DNA of 64,000 nucleotides, taken from positions 31,302,001 to 31,366,000 of the forward strand of contig NC_079882.1 in assembly GCF_029227915.1 (NCBI RefSeq), given 5' to 3'. The notes under the pieces were generated by a model. That model saw only the letters and a list, made by a program, of their open reading frames with translations. It did no database searches and had not been told where the DNA came from. Each line of letters opens with the position of its first letter. Position 1 is the stretch's first letter. Below are positions 37,554 to 50,069 of the stretch, one piece after another. The translations under genes were made by a program, and so were the position numbers. The stretch is from Hydractinia symbiolongicarpus. Taxonomy: Eukaryota; Cnidaria; Hydrozoa; Anthoathecata; Hydractiniidae.

Positions 37554-38161
37554 GAGTTTACTTCCTGGGTACTTTCTTTATATACTTTTGACTATACGGG
37601 CCGACTCCGGGATTTACGGGAAATCGCGTGTTTTCGTTTGCCGGCGATTAAACTTCTTTTATTCAGCGTCTCATCAAAAATAAAAACATTTTAAAAACTA
37701 CAAGTCTCATGCGTTTTAGTGCTGAAAAAATATTTTAAAAAATCGTTCGAGAAATGAGTTTATTCCCTGGGTACTTTCTTTGTATACTTTTGACTATACG
37801 GACCGAGTCCGGGATTTACGGGAAATCGCGGGTTTTTGTTTGCCGGCGATTAAACTCCTTTTATTCAGCGTCTCATCAAAAATGAAAACATTTTTGAAAA
37901 CTACAAGTCTCATGCGTTTTAGTGGTGAAACAATAATTTAAAAAATCGTTCGGATAATGAGTTTACTCCCTGGGTACTTTCTTTGTATACTTTGGACTAT
38001 ACGAGCCGAGTCCGGGATTTAGGGGAAGTCGCGGGTTTTGGGTTTGCAGGCGATTAAACTTCTTTTACTCAGCGTCTCATCAAAAATGTACACATTTTCG
38101 AAAACTACAAGTCTCATGCGTTTTACTGGTAAAAAAATAATTTAAAAAATCGTTCGGGAAA
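37554..38161. repeat. D-A2-B run
   Basis: Three ordinary monomers match 11576-12182 at offset 25,978 bp. They include AAAATAAAAACATTTTAAAAAC in D (a motif longer than usual in A-tracts, cited here only as AAAATAAAAAC), GTGAAACAATAATTT and TACACATTTT. Confidence 0.75.
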
Positions 38162-38512
38162 TGAGTTTACTCCCTGGGTACTTTCTTTGTTTGCCGGCGA
38201 TTAAACTGCTTTTATTCAGCGTCTCATCAAAAATGAAAACATTTTTGAAAACTACAAGTCTCATGCTATTTAGTGGTGAAAAAATAATTTAAAAAATCGT
38301 TCGGGAAATGAGTTTACTCCCTGGGTACTTTCTTTGTATACTTTTGACTATAAGGGCCGATCCCGGGAGTTAGGGGAAATCGCGGGTTTTGGTTTGCCGG
38401 CGATTAAACTTCTTTTATTTAGCGTTTCATCAAATATGAAAACATTTCTGAATGCTACAAGTCTGATTCGTTTTAGTGGTGCAAAAATAATTTGAAATAT
38501 CGTTCGGGAAAT
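38162..38512. repeat. Out-of-phase patch: 148-bp truncated monomer plus H
   Basis: The monomer at 38162 runs normally to TTTCTTTGT and jumps at 38189 directly to TTGCCGGCG, a 55-bp internal deletion. The fused sides share TTTGT. The right part is G-type (AAACTGC, CTATTTAGTGG) and is followed by H of the F-G-H subtype (38310). H then ends in an abnormal join near 38513 where ATCG replaces about 16 bases of the next monomer head. Confidence 0.85.
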
Positions 38513-39109
38513 ATCGTACTTTCTTTGTATACTTTTGACTATACGGGCCGAGTCCGGGATTTACGCGAAATCGCGGGTTTTCGTTTGCCGGCGATTGCAC
38601 TTCTTTTATTCAGCGTCTCATCAAAAATGAAAACACTTTTGAAAACTACAAGTCTCATGCGTTTTAGTGGTGAAAAAATAATTTAAAAAATCGTTCGAGA
38701 AATGAGTTTACTTCTTGGGTACTTTCTTTGTATACTTTTGACTATACGGGCCGAGTCCGGGATTTACGGGAAATCGCGGGTTTTCGTTTGCCGGCGATTA
38801 AACTTCTTTTATTCAGCGTCTCATCAAAAATGAAAACATTTTTGAAAACTACAAGTCTCATGCGTTTTAGTGGTGAAAAAATAATTTAAAAAATCGTTCG
38901 GGAAATGAGTTTACTCCCTGGGTACTTTCTTTGTATACTTTTGACTATACGGGCCGAGTCCGGGATTTACGCGATATCGCGGGTTTTCGTTTGCCGGCGA
39001 TTACACTTCTTTCATTCCGCGTCACATCAAAAATCAAAACATTTTTGATAACTACAAGTCTCATGCGTTTTAGTGCTAAAAAACTAAATTAAAAAATCGT
39101 TTGTGAAAT
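38513..39109. repeat. E-K-P run after a damaged head
   Basis: The E monomer lacks GTTTACTCCCTGGG: the sequence reads GGGAAATATCGTACTTTC, 12 bp shorter than normal. GAAATATCGT occurs twice, at 38504 and 38509-38518 or adjacent, suggesting a local copy-back. K and P follow, with the palindrome at 38970. Confidence 0.75.
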
Positions 39110-39921
39110 GAGTTTACTCCCTGGGTACTTTCTTTATATACTTTTGACTATACGGGTCGTGGCCAGGATTTAGGGGAAATCGCCGGTTTTCGTTTGCCAA
39201 CGATTAAACTTCTTTTATTCAGCGTCTCATCAAAAATGTAAACATTTTCGAATACTAAAGTCTCATTCGTTCTAGTGGTGCAGAAATAATTTGAAAAATC
39301 CTTCAGGAAATCAGTTTACTCCCTGGGTACTTCTTTTTATATATTTTCGACTATACGGGCCAAACCCGAGATTTACGGGAAATCGCGGGTTTTTGTTTGC
39401 CGGCGATTAAACTGCGTTTATTCAGCGTCTCATCAAAAATGAAAACATTTTTGAAAACTACAAGTCTCATGCTATTTAGTGGTGAAAAAATAATTTAAAA
39501 AATCGTTCGGGAAATGAGTTTACACTCTGGGTACTTTCTTTGTATACATTTGACCATAAGGGCCGATCCCGGGAGTTAGGGGAAATCGCGGGTTTTGGTT
39601 TGCCGGCGATTAAACTTCTTTTATTCAGCGTTTCATCAAATATGAAAACATTTCTGAATGCTACAAGTCTGATTCGTTTTAGTGGTGCAAAAATAATTTG
39701 AAATATCGTTCGGGAAATCAGTTTACTCCCTGGGTACTTTCTTTGTATACTTTTGACTATACTGGCCGAGTCCGGGACTTACGGGAAATCGTGGGTTTTG
39801 GTTTGCCGGTGATTAAACTTCTTTTATTCAGCGTCTCATCAAAAATGAAAACATTTTTAAAAACTACAAGTCTCATGCGTTTTAGTGCTGAAAAAATATT
39901 TTAAAAAATCGTTTGAGAAAT
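39110..39921. repeat. Divergent cassette F-G-H-I/D
   Basis: Monomers start at 39110, 39312, 39516 and 39719. H shares TACATTTGACCATAAGG with 13810, a private mark of this pair. The I unit switches on its right side to a D/A2-type tail (AAAACATTTTTAAAAAC, AGTGCTGAAAAAATATTTT) and runs into B, skipping the D found at 14216. Confidence 0.84.
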
Positions 39922-40734
39922 GAGTTTACTCCCTGGGTACTTTCTTTGTATACTTTGGACTATACGAGCCGAGTCCGGGATTTAGGGGAAGTCGCGGGTT
40001 TTGGGTTTGCAGGCGATTAAACTTTTTTTACTCAGCGTCTCATCAAAAATGTAAACATTTTCAAATACTACAAGTCTCATGCGTTTTACTGGTAAAAAAA
40101 TAATTTAAAAAATCGTTCGGGAAATGAGTTTACTCCCTGGGTACTTTCTTTGTATACTTTTGACTATACGGGCCGAGTCCGGGATTTACGCGAAATCGCG
40201 GGTTTTCGTTTGCTGGCGATTGCACTTCTTTTATTCAGCGTCTCATCAAAAATGAAAACATTTTTAAAAACTACATGTCTCATGCGTTTTAGTGCTGAAA
40301 AAATAATTTAAAAAATCGTTCGAGAAATGAGTTTACTTCTTGGGTACTTTCTTTTTATACTTTTGACTATACGGGCCGAGTCCGGGATTTACGGAAAATC
40401 GCGAGTTTTTGTTTGCCGGCGATTAAACTTCTTTTATTCAGCGTCTCATCAAAAATGAAAACATTTTCGAAAACTACAAGTCTCATGCGTTTTAGTGGTA
40501 AAAAAATAATTTAAAAAATCGTTCGGGAAATGAGTTTACTCCCTGGGTACTTTCTTTGTATACTTTTGACTATACGGGCCGAGTCCGGGATTTACGGGAA
40601 ATCACGTGTTTTCGTTTGCCGGCGATTAAACTTCTTTTATTCAGCGTCTCATCAAAAATGAAAACATTTTTAAAAACTACAAGTCTCATGCGTTTTAGTG
40701 CTGAAAAAATAATTTAAAAAATCGTTTGTGAAAT
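39922..40734. repeat. B-E-K-L run
   Basis: Four ordinary monomers match 14419-15231 (shared TTTTTTTACTCAGCG, CAAATACTAC, ACGGAAAATCGCG). The last one joins directly to an F monomer, so M, C, D, B and P' have been lost relative to the first copy. Confidence 0.75.
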
Positions 40735-41546
40735 GAGTTTACTCCCTGGGTACTTTCTTTATATACTTTTGACTATACGGGTCGTGGCCAGGATTTAGGG
40801 GAAATTGCGGGTTTTTGTTTGCCAACGATTAAACTTCTTTTATTCAGCGTCTCATCAAAAATGTAAACATTTTCGAATACTAAAGTCTCATTCGTTCTAG
40901 TGGTGCAGAAATAATTTGAAAAATCGTTCAGGAAATCAGTATACTCCCTGGGTACTTCTTTTTATAAATTTTCGACTATACGGGCCAAACCCGAGATTTA
41001 CGGGAAATCACGGGTTTTTGTTTGACGGCGATTAAACTGCTTTTATTTAGCGTCTCATCAAAAATGAAAACATTTTTGAAAACTACAAGTCTCATGCTAT
41101 TTAGTGGTGAAAAAATAATTTAAAAAATCGTTCGGGAAATGAGTTTACTCCCTGGGTACTTTCTTTATATACTTTTGACTATACGGGCCGACTCCGGGAT
41201 TTACGGGAAATCGCGTGTTTTCGTTTGCCGGCGATTACACTTCTTTTATTCAGCGTCTCATCAAAAATGAAAACATTTTAAAAACTACAAGTCTCATGCG
41301 TTTTAGTGCTGAAAAAATATTTTAAAAAATCGTTCGAGAAATGAGTTTATTCCCTGGGTACTTTCTTTGTATACTTTTGACTATACGGACCGAGTCCGGG
41401 ATTTACGGGAAATCGCGGGTTTTCGTTTGCCGGCGATTAAACTCCTTTCATTCCGCGTCTCATCAAAAATGAAAACATTTTTGATAACTACAAGTCTCAT
41501 GCGTTTTAGTGCTAAAAAAATAAATTTAAAAAATCGTTTGTGAAAT
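40735..41546. repeat. Divergent cassette F-G followed by D and an A2/P hybrid
   Basis: F starts at 40735, G at 40937, D at 41141 and an A2/P hybrid at about 41343. The hybrid has ACGGACCGAG on the left and TTTCATTCCGCG with TTGATAAC on the right, and leads straight into the next F. The 12-bp palindrome is absent because the P half begins downstream of it. Confidence 0.78.
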
Positions 41547-42155
41547 GAGTTTACTCCCTGGGTACTTTCTTTATATACTTTTGACTATACGGGTCTTGGC
41601 CAGGATTTAGGGGAAATCGCGGGTTTTCGTTTGCCAACGATTAAACTTCTTTTATTTAGCGTCTCATCAAAAATGTAAACATTTTCGAATACTAAAGTCT
41701 CATTCGTTCTAGTGGTACAGAAATAATTTGAAAAATCGTTCAGGAAATCAGTTTACTCCCTGGGTACTTCTTTTTATATATTTTCGACTATACGGGCCAA
41801 ACCCGAGATTTACAGGAAATCGCGGGTTTTTGTTTGCCGGCGATTAAACTGCTTTTATTCAGCGTCTCATCAAAAATGAAAACATTTTTGAAAACTACAA
41901 GTCTCATGCTATTTTGTGGTGAAAAAATAATTTAAAAAATCGTTCGGGAAATGAGTTTACTCCCTGGGTACTTTCTTTGTATACTTTTGACTATAAGGGC
42001 CGATCCCGGGAGTTAGGGGAAATCGCGGGTTTTGGTTTGCCGGCGATTAAACTTCTTTTATTTAGCGTTTCATCAAATATGAAAACATTTCTGAATGCTA
42101 CAAGTCTGATTCGTTTTAGTGGTGCAAAAATAATTTGAAATATCGTTTGGGAAAT
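41547..42155. repeat. Divergent cassette F-G-H
   Basis: Monomers start at 41547, 41749 and 41953, with the TTTAGCGTTTC subtype of H and GGTCTTGGCCAGG in F, as at 17870. A unit with an I-type head and an M-type tail follows at 42156, then C at about 42359. Confidence 0.82.
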
Positions 42156-42561
42156 CAGTTTACTCCCTGGGTACTTTCTTTGTATACTTTGGACTATACG
42201 AGCCGAGTCCGGGATTTAGGGGAAGTCGCGGGTTTTCGTTTGCCGGCGATTAAACTTCTTTTATTTAGCGTCTCATCAAAAATGAAAACATTTTTGAAAA
42301 CTACAAGTCTCATGCGTTTTACTGGTAAAAAAATAATTTAAAAAATCGTACGGGAAATGAGTTTACTCCCTGGGTACTTCCTTTGTATACTTTTGACTAT
42401 ACGGGCCGGATCCGGGATTTACGCAAAATCGCAGATTTTCGTTTGCCGGCGAATACACTTCTTTTATTCAGCGTCTCATCAAAAATGAAAACATTTTTGA
42501 AAACTACAAGTCTCATGCGTTTTAGTGCTAAAAAACTAATTTAAAAAATCGTTTGTGAAAT

Positions 42562-44185
42562 GAGTTTACTCCCTGGGTACTTTCTTTATATACTTTTGAC
42601 TATACGGGCTGACTCCGGGATTTACGGGAAATCGCGTGTTTTCGTTTGCCGGCGATTAAACTTCTTTTATTCAGCGTCTCATCAAAAATGAAAACATTTT
42701 AAAAACTACAAGTCTCATGCGTTTTAGTGCTGAAAAAATAATTTAAAAAATCGTTCGGGAAATGAGTTTACTCCCTGGGTACTTTCTTTGTATACTTTTG
42801 ACTATACGGACCGAGTCCGGGATTTACGGGAAATCGCTGGTTTTCGTTTGCCGGCGATTAAACTTCTTTTATTCAGCGTCTCATCAAAAATGAAAACATT
42901 TTTGAAAACTACAAGTCTCATGCGTTGTAGTGGTAAAAAAATAATTTAAAAAATCGTTCGGATAATGAGTTTACTCCCTGGGTACTTTCTTTGTATACTT
43001 TGGACTATACGAGCCGAGTCCGGGATTTAGGGGAAGTCGCGGGTTTTGAGTTTGCAGGCGATTAAACTTCTTTTACTCAGCGTCTCATCAAAAATGTAAA
43101 CATTTTCGAAAACTACAAGTCTCATTCGTTTTACTGGTGAAAAAATAATTTAAAAAATCGTTCGGGAAATGAGTTTACTCCCTGGGTACTTTCTTTGTAT
43201 ACTTTTGACTATACGGGCCGAGTCCGGGATTTACGCGAAATCGCGGGTTTTCGTTTGCTGGCGATTGCACTTCTTTTATTCAGCGTCTCATCAAAAATGA
43301 AAACATTTTTAAAAACTACATGTCTCATGCGTTTTAGTGCTGAAAAAATAATTTAAAAAATCGTTCGAGAAAAGAGTTTACTTCTTGGGTACTTTCTTTT
43401 TATACTTTTGACTATACGGGCCGAGTCCGGGATTTACGGGAAATCGCGGGTTTTCGTTTGCCGGCGATTAAACTTCTTTTATTCAGCGTCTCATCAAAAA
43501 TGAAAACATTTTCGAAAACGACAAGTCTCATGCGTTTTAGTGGTGAAAAAATAATTTAAAAAATCGTTCGGGAAATGAGTTTACTCCCTGGGTACTTTCT
43601 TTGTATACTTTTGAATATACGGGCCGACTCCGGGATTTACGGGAAATCACGTGTTTTCGTTTGCCGGCGATTAAACTTCTTTTATTCAGCGTCTCATCAA
43701 AAATGAAAACATTTTTAAAAACTACAAGTCTCATGCGTTTTAGGGCTGAAAAAATAATTTAAAAAATCGTTCGAGAAATGAGTTTACTTCTTGGGTACTT
43801 TCTTTGTATACTTTTGACTATACGGGCCGAGTCCGGGATTTACGGGAAATCGCGGGTTTTCGTTTGCCGGCGATTAAACTTCTTTTATTCAGCGTCTCAT
43901 CAAAAATGAAAACATTTTTGAAAACTACAAGTCTCATGCGTTTTACTGGTAAAAAAATAATTTAAAAAATCGTACGGGAAAGGAGTTTAATCCCTGGGTA
44001 CTTCCTTTGTATACTTTTGACTATACGGGCCGGATCCGGGATTTACGCGAAATCGCGGATTTTCGTTTGCCGGCGATTACACTTCTTTTATTCAGCGTCT
44101 CATCAAAAATGAAAACATTTTTGAAAACTACAAGTCTCATGCGTTTTAGTGCTAAAAAACTAATTTAAAAAATCGTTTGTGAAAT
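42562..44185. repeat. 8-mer HOR copy 1, 1,624 bp
   Basis: Complete D-A2-B-E-K-L-M-C order. Private marks are GGGCTGACTCC, GTAGTGGTAAAAAAATAA, TTTTGAGTTTGCAGG, GAAAAGAGTTTAC, GAAAACGACAAG, TTTTAGGGCTG and GAAAGGAGTTTAATCCC. Every one recurs in the next copy. Confidence 0.88.
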
Positions 44186-45809
44186 GAGTTTACTCCCTGG
44201 GTACTTTCTTTATATACTTTTGACTATACGGGCTGACTCCGGGATTTACGGGAAATCGCGTGTTTTCGTTTGCCGGCGATTAAACTTCTTTTATTCAGCG
44301 TCTCATCAAAAATGAAAACATTTTAAAAACTACAAGTCTCATGCGTTTTAGTGCTGAAAAAATAATTTAAAAAATCGTTCGGGAAATGAGTTTACTCCCT
44401 GGGTACTTTCTTTGTATACTTTTGACTATACGGACCGAGTCCGGGATTTACGGGAAATCGCTGGTTTTCGTTTGCCGGCGATTAAACTTCTTTTATTCAG
44501 CGTCTCATCAAAAATGAAAACATTTTTGAAAACTACAAGTCTCATGCGTTGTAGTGGTAAAAAAATAATTTAAAAAATCGTTCGGATAATGAGTTTACTC
44601 CCTGGGTACTTTCTTTGTATACTTTGGACTATACGAGCCGAGTCCGGGATTTAGGGGAAGTCGCGGGTTTTGAGTTTGCAGGCGATTAAACTTCTTTTAC
44701 TCAGCGTCTCATCAAAAATGTAAACATTTTCGAAAACTACAAGTCTCATTCGTTTTACTGGTGAAAAAATAATTTAAAAAATCGTTCGGGAAATGAGTTT
44801 ACTCCCTGGGTACTTTCTTTGTATACTTTTGACTATACGGGCCGAGTCCGGGATTTACGCGAAATCGCGGGTTTTCGTTTGCTGGCGATTGCACTTCTTT
44901 TATTCAGCGTCTCATCAAAAATGAAAACATTTTTAAAAACTACATGTCTCATGCGTTTTAGTGCTGAAAAAATAATTTAAAAAATCGTTCGAGAAAAGAG
45001 TTTACTTCTTGGGTACTTTCTTTTTATACTTTTGACTATACGGGCCGAGTCCGGGATTTACGGGAAATCGCGGGTTTTCGTTTGCCGGCGATTAAACTTC
45101 TTTTATTCAGCGTCTCATCAAAAATGAAAACATTTTCGAAAACGACAAGTCTCATGCGTTTTAGTGGTGAAAAAATAATTTAAAAAATCGTTCGGGAAAT
45201 GAGTTTACTCCCTGGGTACTTTCTTTGTATACTTTTGAATATACGGGCCGACTCCGGGATTTACGGGAAATCACGTGTTTTCGTTTGCCGGCGATTAAAC
45301 TTCTTTTATTCAGCGTCTCATCAAAAATGAAAACATTTTTAAAAACTACAAGTCTCATGCGTTTTAGGGCTGAAAAAATAATTTAAAAAATCGTTCGAGA
45401 AATGAGTTTACTTCTTGGGTACTTTCTTTGTATACTTTTGACTATACGGGCCGAGTCCGGGATTTACGGGAAATCGCGGGTTTTCGTTTGCCGGCGATTA
45501 AACTTCTTTTATTCAGCGTCTCATCAAAAATGAAAACATTTTTGAAAACTACAAGTCTCATGCGTTTTACTGGTAAAAAAATAATTTAAAAAATCGTACG
45601 GGAAAGGAGTTTAATCCCTGGGTACTTCCTTTGTATACTTTTGACTATACGGGCCGGATCCGGGATTTACGCGAAATCGCGGATTTTCGTTTGCCGGCGA
45701 TTACACTTCTTTTATTCAGCGTCTCATCAAAAATGAAAACATTTTTGAAAACTACAAGTCTCATGCGTTTTAGTGCTAAAAAACTAATTTATAAAATCGT
45801 TTGTGAAAT
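44186..45809. repeat. 8-mer HOR copy 2, 1,624 bp
   Basis: It is identical in order and length to 42562-44185. The only difference I noticed is at the end, CTAATTTATAAAATCG near 45785 against CTAATTTAAAAAATCG near 44161. That makes it the youngest large tandem duplication in the window, or an assembly duplication. Confidence 0.88.
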
Positions 45810-46417
45810 GAGTTTACTCCCTGGGTACTTTCTTTATATACTTTTGACTATACGGGCCGACTCCGGGATTTACGGGAAATCGCGTGTTTTCGTTTGCCGG
45901 CGATTAAACTTCTTTTATTCAGCGTCTCATCAAAAATGAAAACATTTTAAAAACTACAAGTCTCATGCGTTTTAGTGCTGAAAAAATAATTTAAAAAATC
46001 GTTCGGGAAATGAGTTTACTCCCTGGGTACTTTCTTTGTATACTTTTGACTATACGGACCGAGTCCGGGATTTACGGGAAAGCGCTGGTTTTCGTTTGCC
46101 GGCGATTAAACTTCTTTTATTCAGCGTCTCATCAAAAATGAAAACATTTTTGAAAACTACAAGTCTCATGCGTTTTAGTGGTGAAAAAAGAATTTAAAAA
46201 ATCGTTCGGATAATGAGTTTACTCCCTGGGTACTTTCTTTGTATACTTTGGACTATACGGGCCGAGTCCGGGATTTACGCAAAATCGCGGGTTTTCGTTT
46301 GCTGGCGATTGCACTTCTTTTATTCAGCGTCTCATCAAAAATGAAAACATTTTTGATAACTACAAGTCTCATGCGTTTTAGTGCTAGAAAACTAATTTAA
46401 AAAATCGTTTGTGAAAT
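45810..46417. repeat. D, A2 and B/E/P hybrid
   Basis: Three ordinary monomers. A2 has AAAGCGCTGG. The third starts as B/E (CGGATAATGAG, ACGCAAAATCGCG, GCGATTGCAC) and ends with a P-like tail (TTGATAAC, GCTAGAAAACTAATTT) before the F monomer. Confidence 0.72.
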
Positions 46418-47026
46418 GAGTTTACTCCCTGGGTACTTTCTTTATATACTTTTGACTATACGGGTCGTGGCCAGGATTTAGGGGAAATCGCGGGTTTTCG
46501 TTTGCCAACGATTAAACTTCTTTTATTTAGCGTCTCATCAAAAATGTAAACATTTTCGAATACTAAAGTCTCATTCGTTCTAGTGGTACAGAAATAATTT
46601 GAAAAATCGTTCAGGAAATCAGTTTACTCCCTGGGTACTTCTTTTTATATATTTTCGACTATACGGGCCAAACCCGAGATTTACAGGAAATCGCGGGTTT
46701 TTGTTTGCCGGCGATTAAACTGCTTTTATTCAGCGTCTCATCAAAAATGAAAACATTTTTGAAAACTACAAGTCTCATGCTATTTTGTGGTGAAAAAATA
46801 ATTTAAAAAATCGTTCGGGAAATGAGTTTACTCCCTGGGTACTTTCTTTGAATACTTTTGACTATAAGGGCCGATCCCGGGAGTTAGGGGAAATCGCGGG
46901 TTTTGGTTTGCCGGCGATTAAACTTCTTTTATTTAGCGTTTCGTCAAATATGAAAACATTTCTGAATGCTACAAGTCTGATTCGTTTTAGTGGTGCAAAA
47001 ATAATTTGAAATATCGTTCGGGAAAT
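46418..47026. repeat. Divergent cassette F-G-H
   Basis: Monomers start at 46418, 46620 and 46824. It lies 4,871 bp (24 monomers) after the cassette at 41547 and shares its marks (TTTACAGGAAATCGCG, CTATTTTGTGG). Private changes are TTTGAATAC and GCGTTTCGTC in H. The first large copy has no cassette at the equivalent place. Confidence 0.82.
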
Positions 47027-49257
47027 CAGTTTACTCCCTGGGTACTTTCTTTGTATACTTTTGAATATACGGGCCGACTCCGGGATTTACGGGAAATCAC
47101 GTGTTTTCGTTTGCCGGCGTTTAAACTTCTTTTATTCAGCGTCTCATCAAAAATGAAAACATTTTTAAAAACTACAAGTCTCATGCGTTTTAGGGCTGAA
47201 AAAATAATTTAAAAAATCGTTCGAGAAATGAGTTTACTTCTTGGGTACTTTCTTTGTATACTTTTGACTATACGGGCCGAGTCCGGGATTTACGGGAAAT
47301 CGCGGGTTTTCGTTTGCCGGCGATTAAACTTCTTTTATTCAGCGTCTCATCAAAAATGAAAACATTTTTGAAAACTACAAGTCTCATGCGTTTTACTGGT
47401 AAAAAAATAATTTAAAAAATCGTACGGGAAAGGAGTTTACTCCCTGGGTACTTCCTTTGTATACTTTTGACTATACGGGCCGGATCCGGGATTTACGCGA
47501 AATCGCGGATTTTCGTTTGCCGGCGATTACACTTCTTTTATTCAGCGTCTCATTCAAAATGAAAACATTTTTGAAAACTACAAGTCTCATGCGTTTTAGT
47601 GCTAAAAAACTAATTTATAAAATCGTTTGTGAAATGAGTTTACTCCCTGGGTACTTTCTTTATATACTTTTGACTATACGGGCCGACTCCGGGATTTACG
47701 GGAAATCGCGTGTTTTCGTTTGCCGGCGATTAAACTTCTTTTATTCAGCGTCTCATCAAAAATGAAAACATTTTAAAAACTACAAGTCTCATGCGTTTTA
47801 GTGCTGAAAAAATAATTTAAAAAATCGTTCGGGAAATGAGTTTACTCCCTGGGTACTTTCTTTGTATACTTTTGACTATACGGGCCGAGTCCGGGATTTT
47901 TGGGAAATCGCGGGTTTTCGTTTGCCGGCGATTGCACTTCTTTTATTCAGCGTCTCATCAAAAATGAAAACATTTTTAAAAACTACATGTCTCATGCGTT
48001 TTAGTGCTGAAAAAATAATTTAAAAAATCGTTGGAGAAATGAGTTTACTTCTTGGGTACTTTCTTTGTATACTTTTGACTATACGGGCCGAGTCCGGGAT
48101 TTACGGGAAATCGCGGGTTTTCGTTTGCCGGCGATTAAACTTCTTTTATTCAGCGTCTCATCAAAAATGAAAACATTTTTAAAAACTACAAGTCTCATGC
48201 GTTTTAGTGGTGAAAAAATAATTTAAAAAATCGTTCGGGAAATGAGTTTACTCCCTGGGTACTTTCTTTGTACACTTTTGACTATACGGGCCGGATCCGG
48301 GATTTACGCGAAATCGCGGATTTTCGTTTGCCGGCGATTACACTTCTTTTATTCAGCGTCTCATCAAAAATGAAAACATTTTTGAAAACTACAAGTCTCA
48401 TGCGTTTTAGTGCTAAAAAACTAATTTATAAAATCGTTTGTGAAATGAGTTTACTCCCTGGGTACTTTCTTTATATACTTTTGACTATACGGGCCGACTC
48501 CGGGATTTACGGGAAATCGCGTGTTTTCGTTTGCCGCCGATTAAACTTCTTTTATTCAGCGTCTCATCAAAAATGAAAACATTTTAAAAACTACAAGTCT
48601 CATGCGTTTTAGTGCTGAAAAAATAATTTAAAAAATCGTTCGGGAAATGAGTTTACTCCCTGGGTACTTTCTTTGTATACTTTTGACTATACGGGCCGAG
48701 TCCGGGATTTACGGGAAATCGCGGGTTTTCGTTTGCCGGCGATTGCACTTCTTTTATTCAGCGTCTCATCAAAAATGAAAACATTTTTAAAAACTACATG
48801 TCTCATGCGTTTTAGTGCTGAAAAAATAATTTAAAAAATCGTTGGAGAAATGAGTTTACTTCTTGGGTACTTTCTTTGTATACTTTTGACTATACGGGCC
48901 GAGTCCGGGATTTACGGGAAATCGCGGGTTTTCGTTTGCCGGCGATTAAACTTCTTTTATTCAGCGTCTCATCAAAAATGAAAACATTTTTAAAAACTAC
49001 AAGTCTCATGCGTTTTAGTGGTGAAAAAATAATTTAAAAAATCGTTCGGGAAATGAGTTTACTCCCTGGGGACTTTCTTTGTATACTTTTGACTATACGG
49101 GCCGAGTCCGGGATTTACGCGATATCGCAGGTTTTCGTTTGCCGGCGATTACACTTTTTTCATTCCCCGTCACATCAAAAATGAAAACATTTTTGATAAC
49201 TACAAGTCTCATGCGTTTTAGTGCTAAAAAACTAAATTAAAAAATCCTTTGTGAAAT
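47027..49257. repeat. 4-mer tandem (C/D/E/K), 811-bp offset
   Basis: D monomers start at 45810, 47636 and 48447, each preceded by CTAATTTATAAAATCG. GTTGGAGAAATGAG occurs near 48031 and 48841. The run C-D-E-K at about 47433-48243 is repeated at about 48280-49054. The last monomer (49055) is a P whose palindrome has decayed by one base and which has CCCCGTCACATC. Confidence 0.78.
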
Positions 49258-50069
49258 GAGTTTACTCCCTGGGTACTTTCTTTATATACTTTTGACTATA
49301 CGGATCGTGGCCAGGATTTAGGGGAAATCGCGGGTTTTCGTTTGCCAACGATTAAACTTCTTTTATTCAGCGTCTCATCAAAAATGTAAACATTTTCGAA
49401 AACTAAAGTCTCATTCGTTCTAGTGGTGCAGAAATAATTTGAAAAATCGTTCAGGAAATCAGTTTACTCCCTGGGTACTTCTTTTTATATATTTTCGACT
49501 ATACGGGCAAAACCCGAGATTTACGGGAAATCGCGGGTTTTTGTTTGCCTGCGATTAAACTGCTTTTATTCAGCGTCTCATCAAAAATGAAAACATTTTT
49601 GAAAACTACAAGTCTCATGCTATTTAGTGGTGAAAAAATAATTTAAAAAATCGTTCGGGAAATGAGTTTACACTCTGGGTACTTTCTTTGTATACTTTTG
49701 ACTATAGGGGCCGATCCCGGGAGTTAGGGGAAATCGCGGGTTTTGGTTTGCCGGCGATTAAACTTCTTTTATTCAGCGTTTCGTCAAATATGAAAACATT
49801 TCTGAATGCTACAAGTCTGATTCGTTTTAGTGGTGCAAAAATAATTTGAAATATCGTTCGGGAAATCAGTTTACTCCCTGGGTACTTTCTTTGTATACTT
49901 TTGACTATACTGGCCGAGTCCGGGACTTACGGGAAATCGTGGGTTTTGGTTTGCCGGTGATTAAACTTCTTTTATTCAGCGTCTCATCAAAAATAAAAAC
50001 ATTTTTGAAAACTACAAGTCTCATGCGTTTTACTGGTGAAAAAATAATTTAAAAAATAGTTCGGGAAAT
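49258..50069. repeat. Divergent cassette F-G-H-I
   Basis: Monomers start at 49258, 49460, 49664 and 49867. It shares CTATAGGGGCC and TTTGCCTGCG with 22939-23750. Private changes are CGGATCGTGGCC and GGGCAAAACCC. Confidence 0.85.

Noticed and set aside
45631-45939. 102-codon open frame, repeated at 47457 and 48268
   Set aside because: It is a read-through of C into D permitted by ATTTATAAAATCG removing a stop codon. The three copies reflect DNA duplication, not protein conservation.
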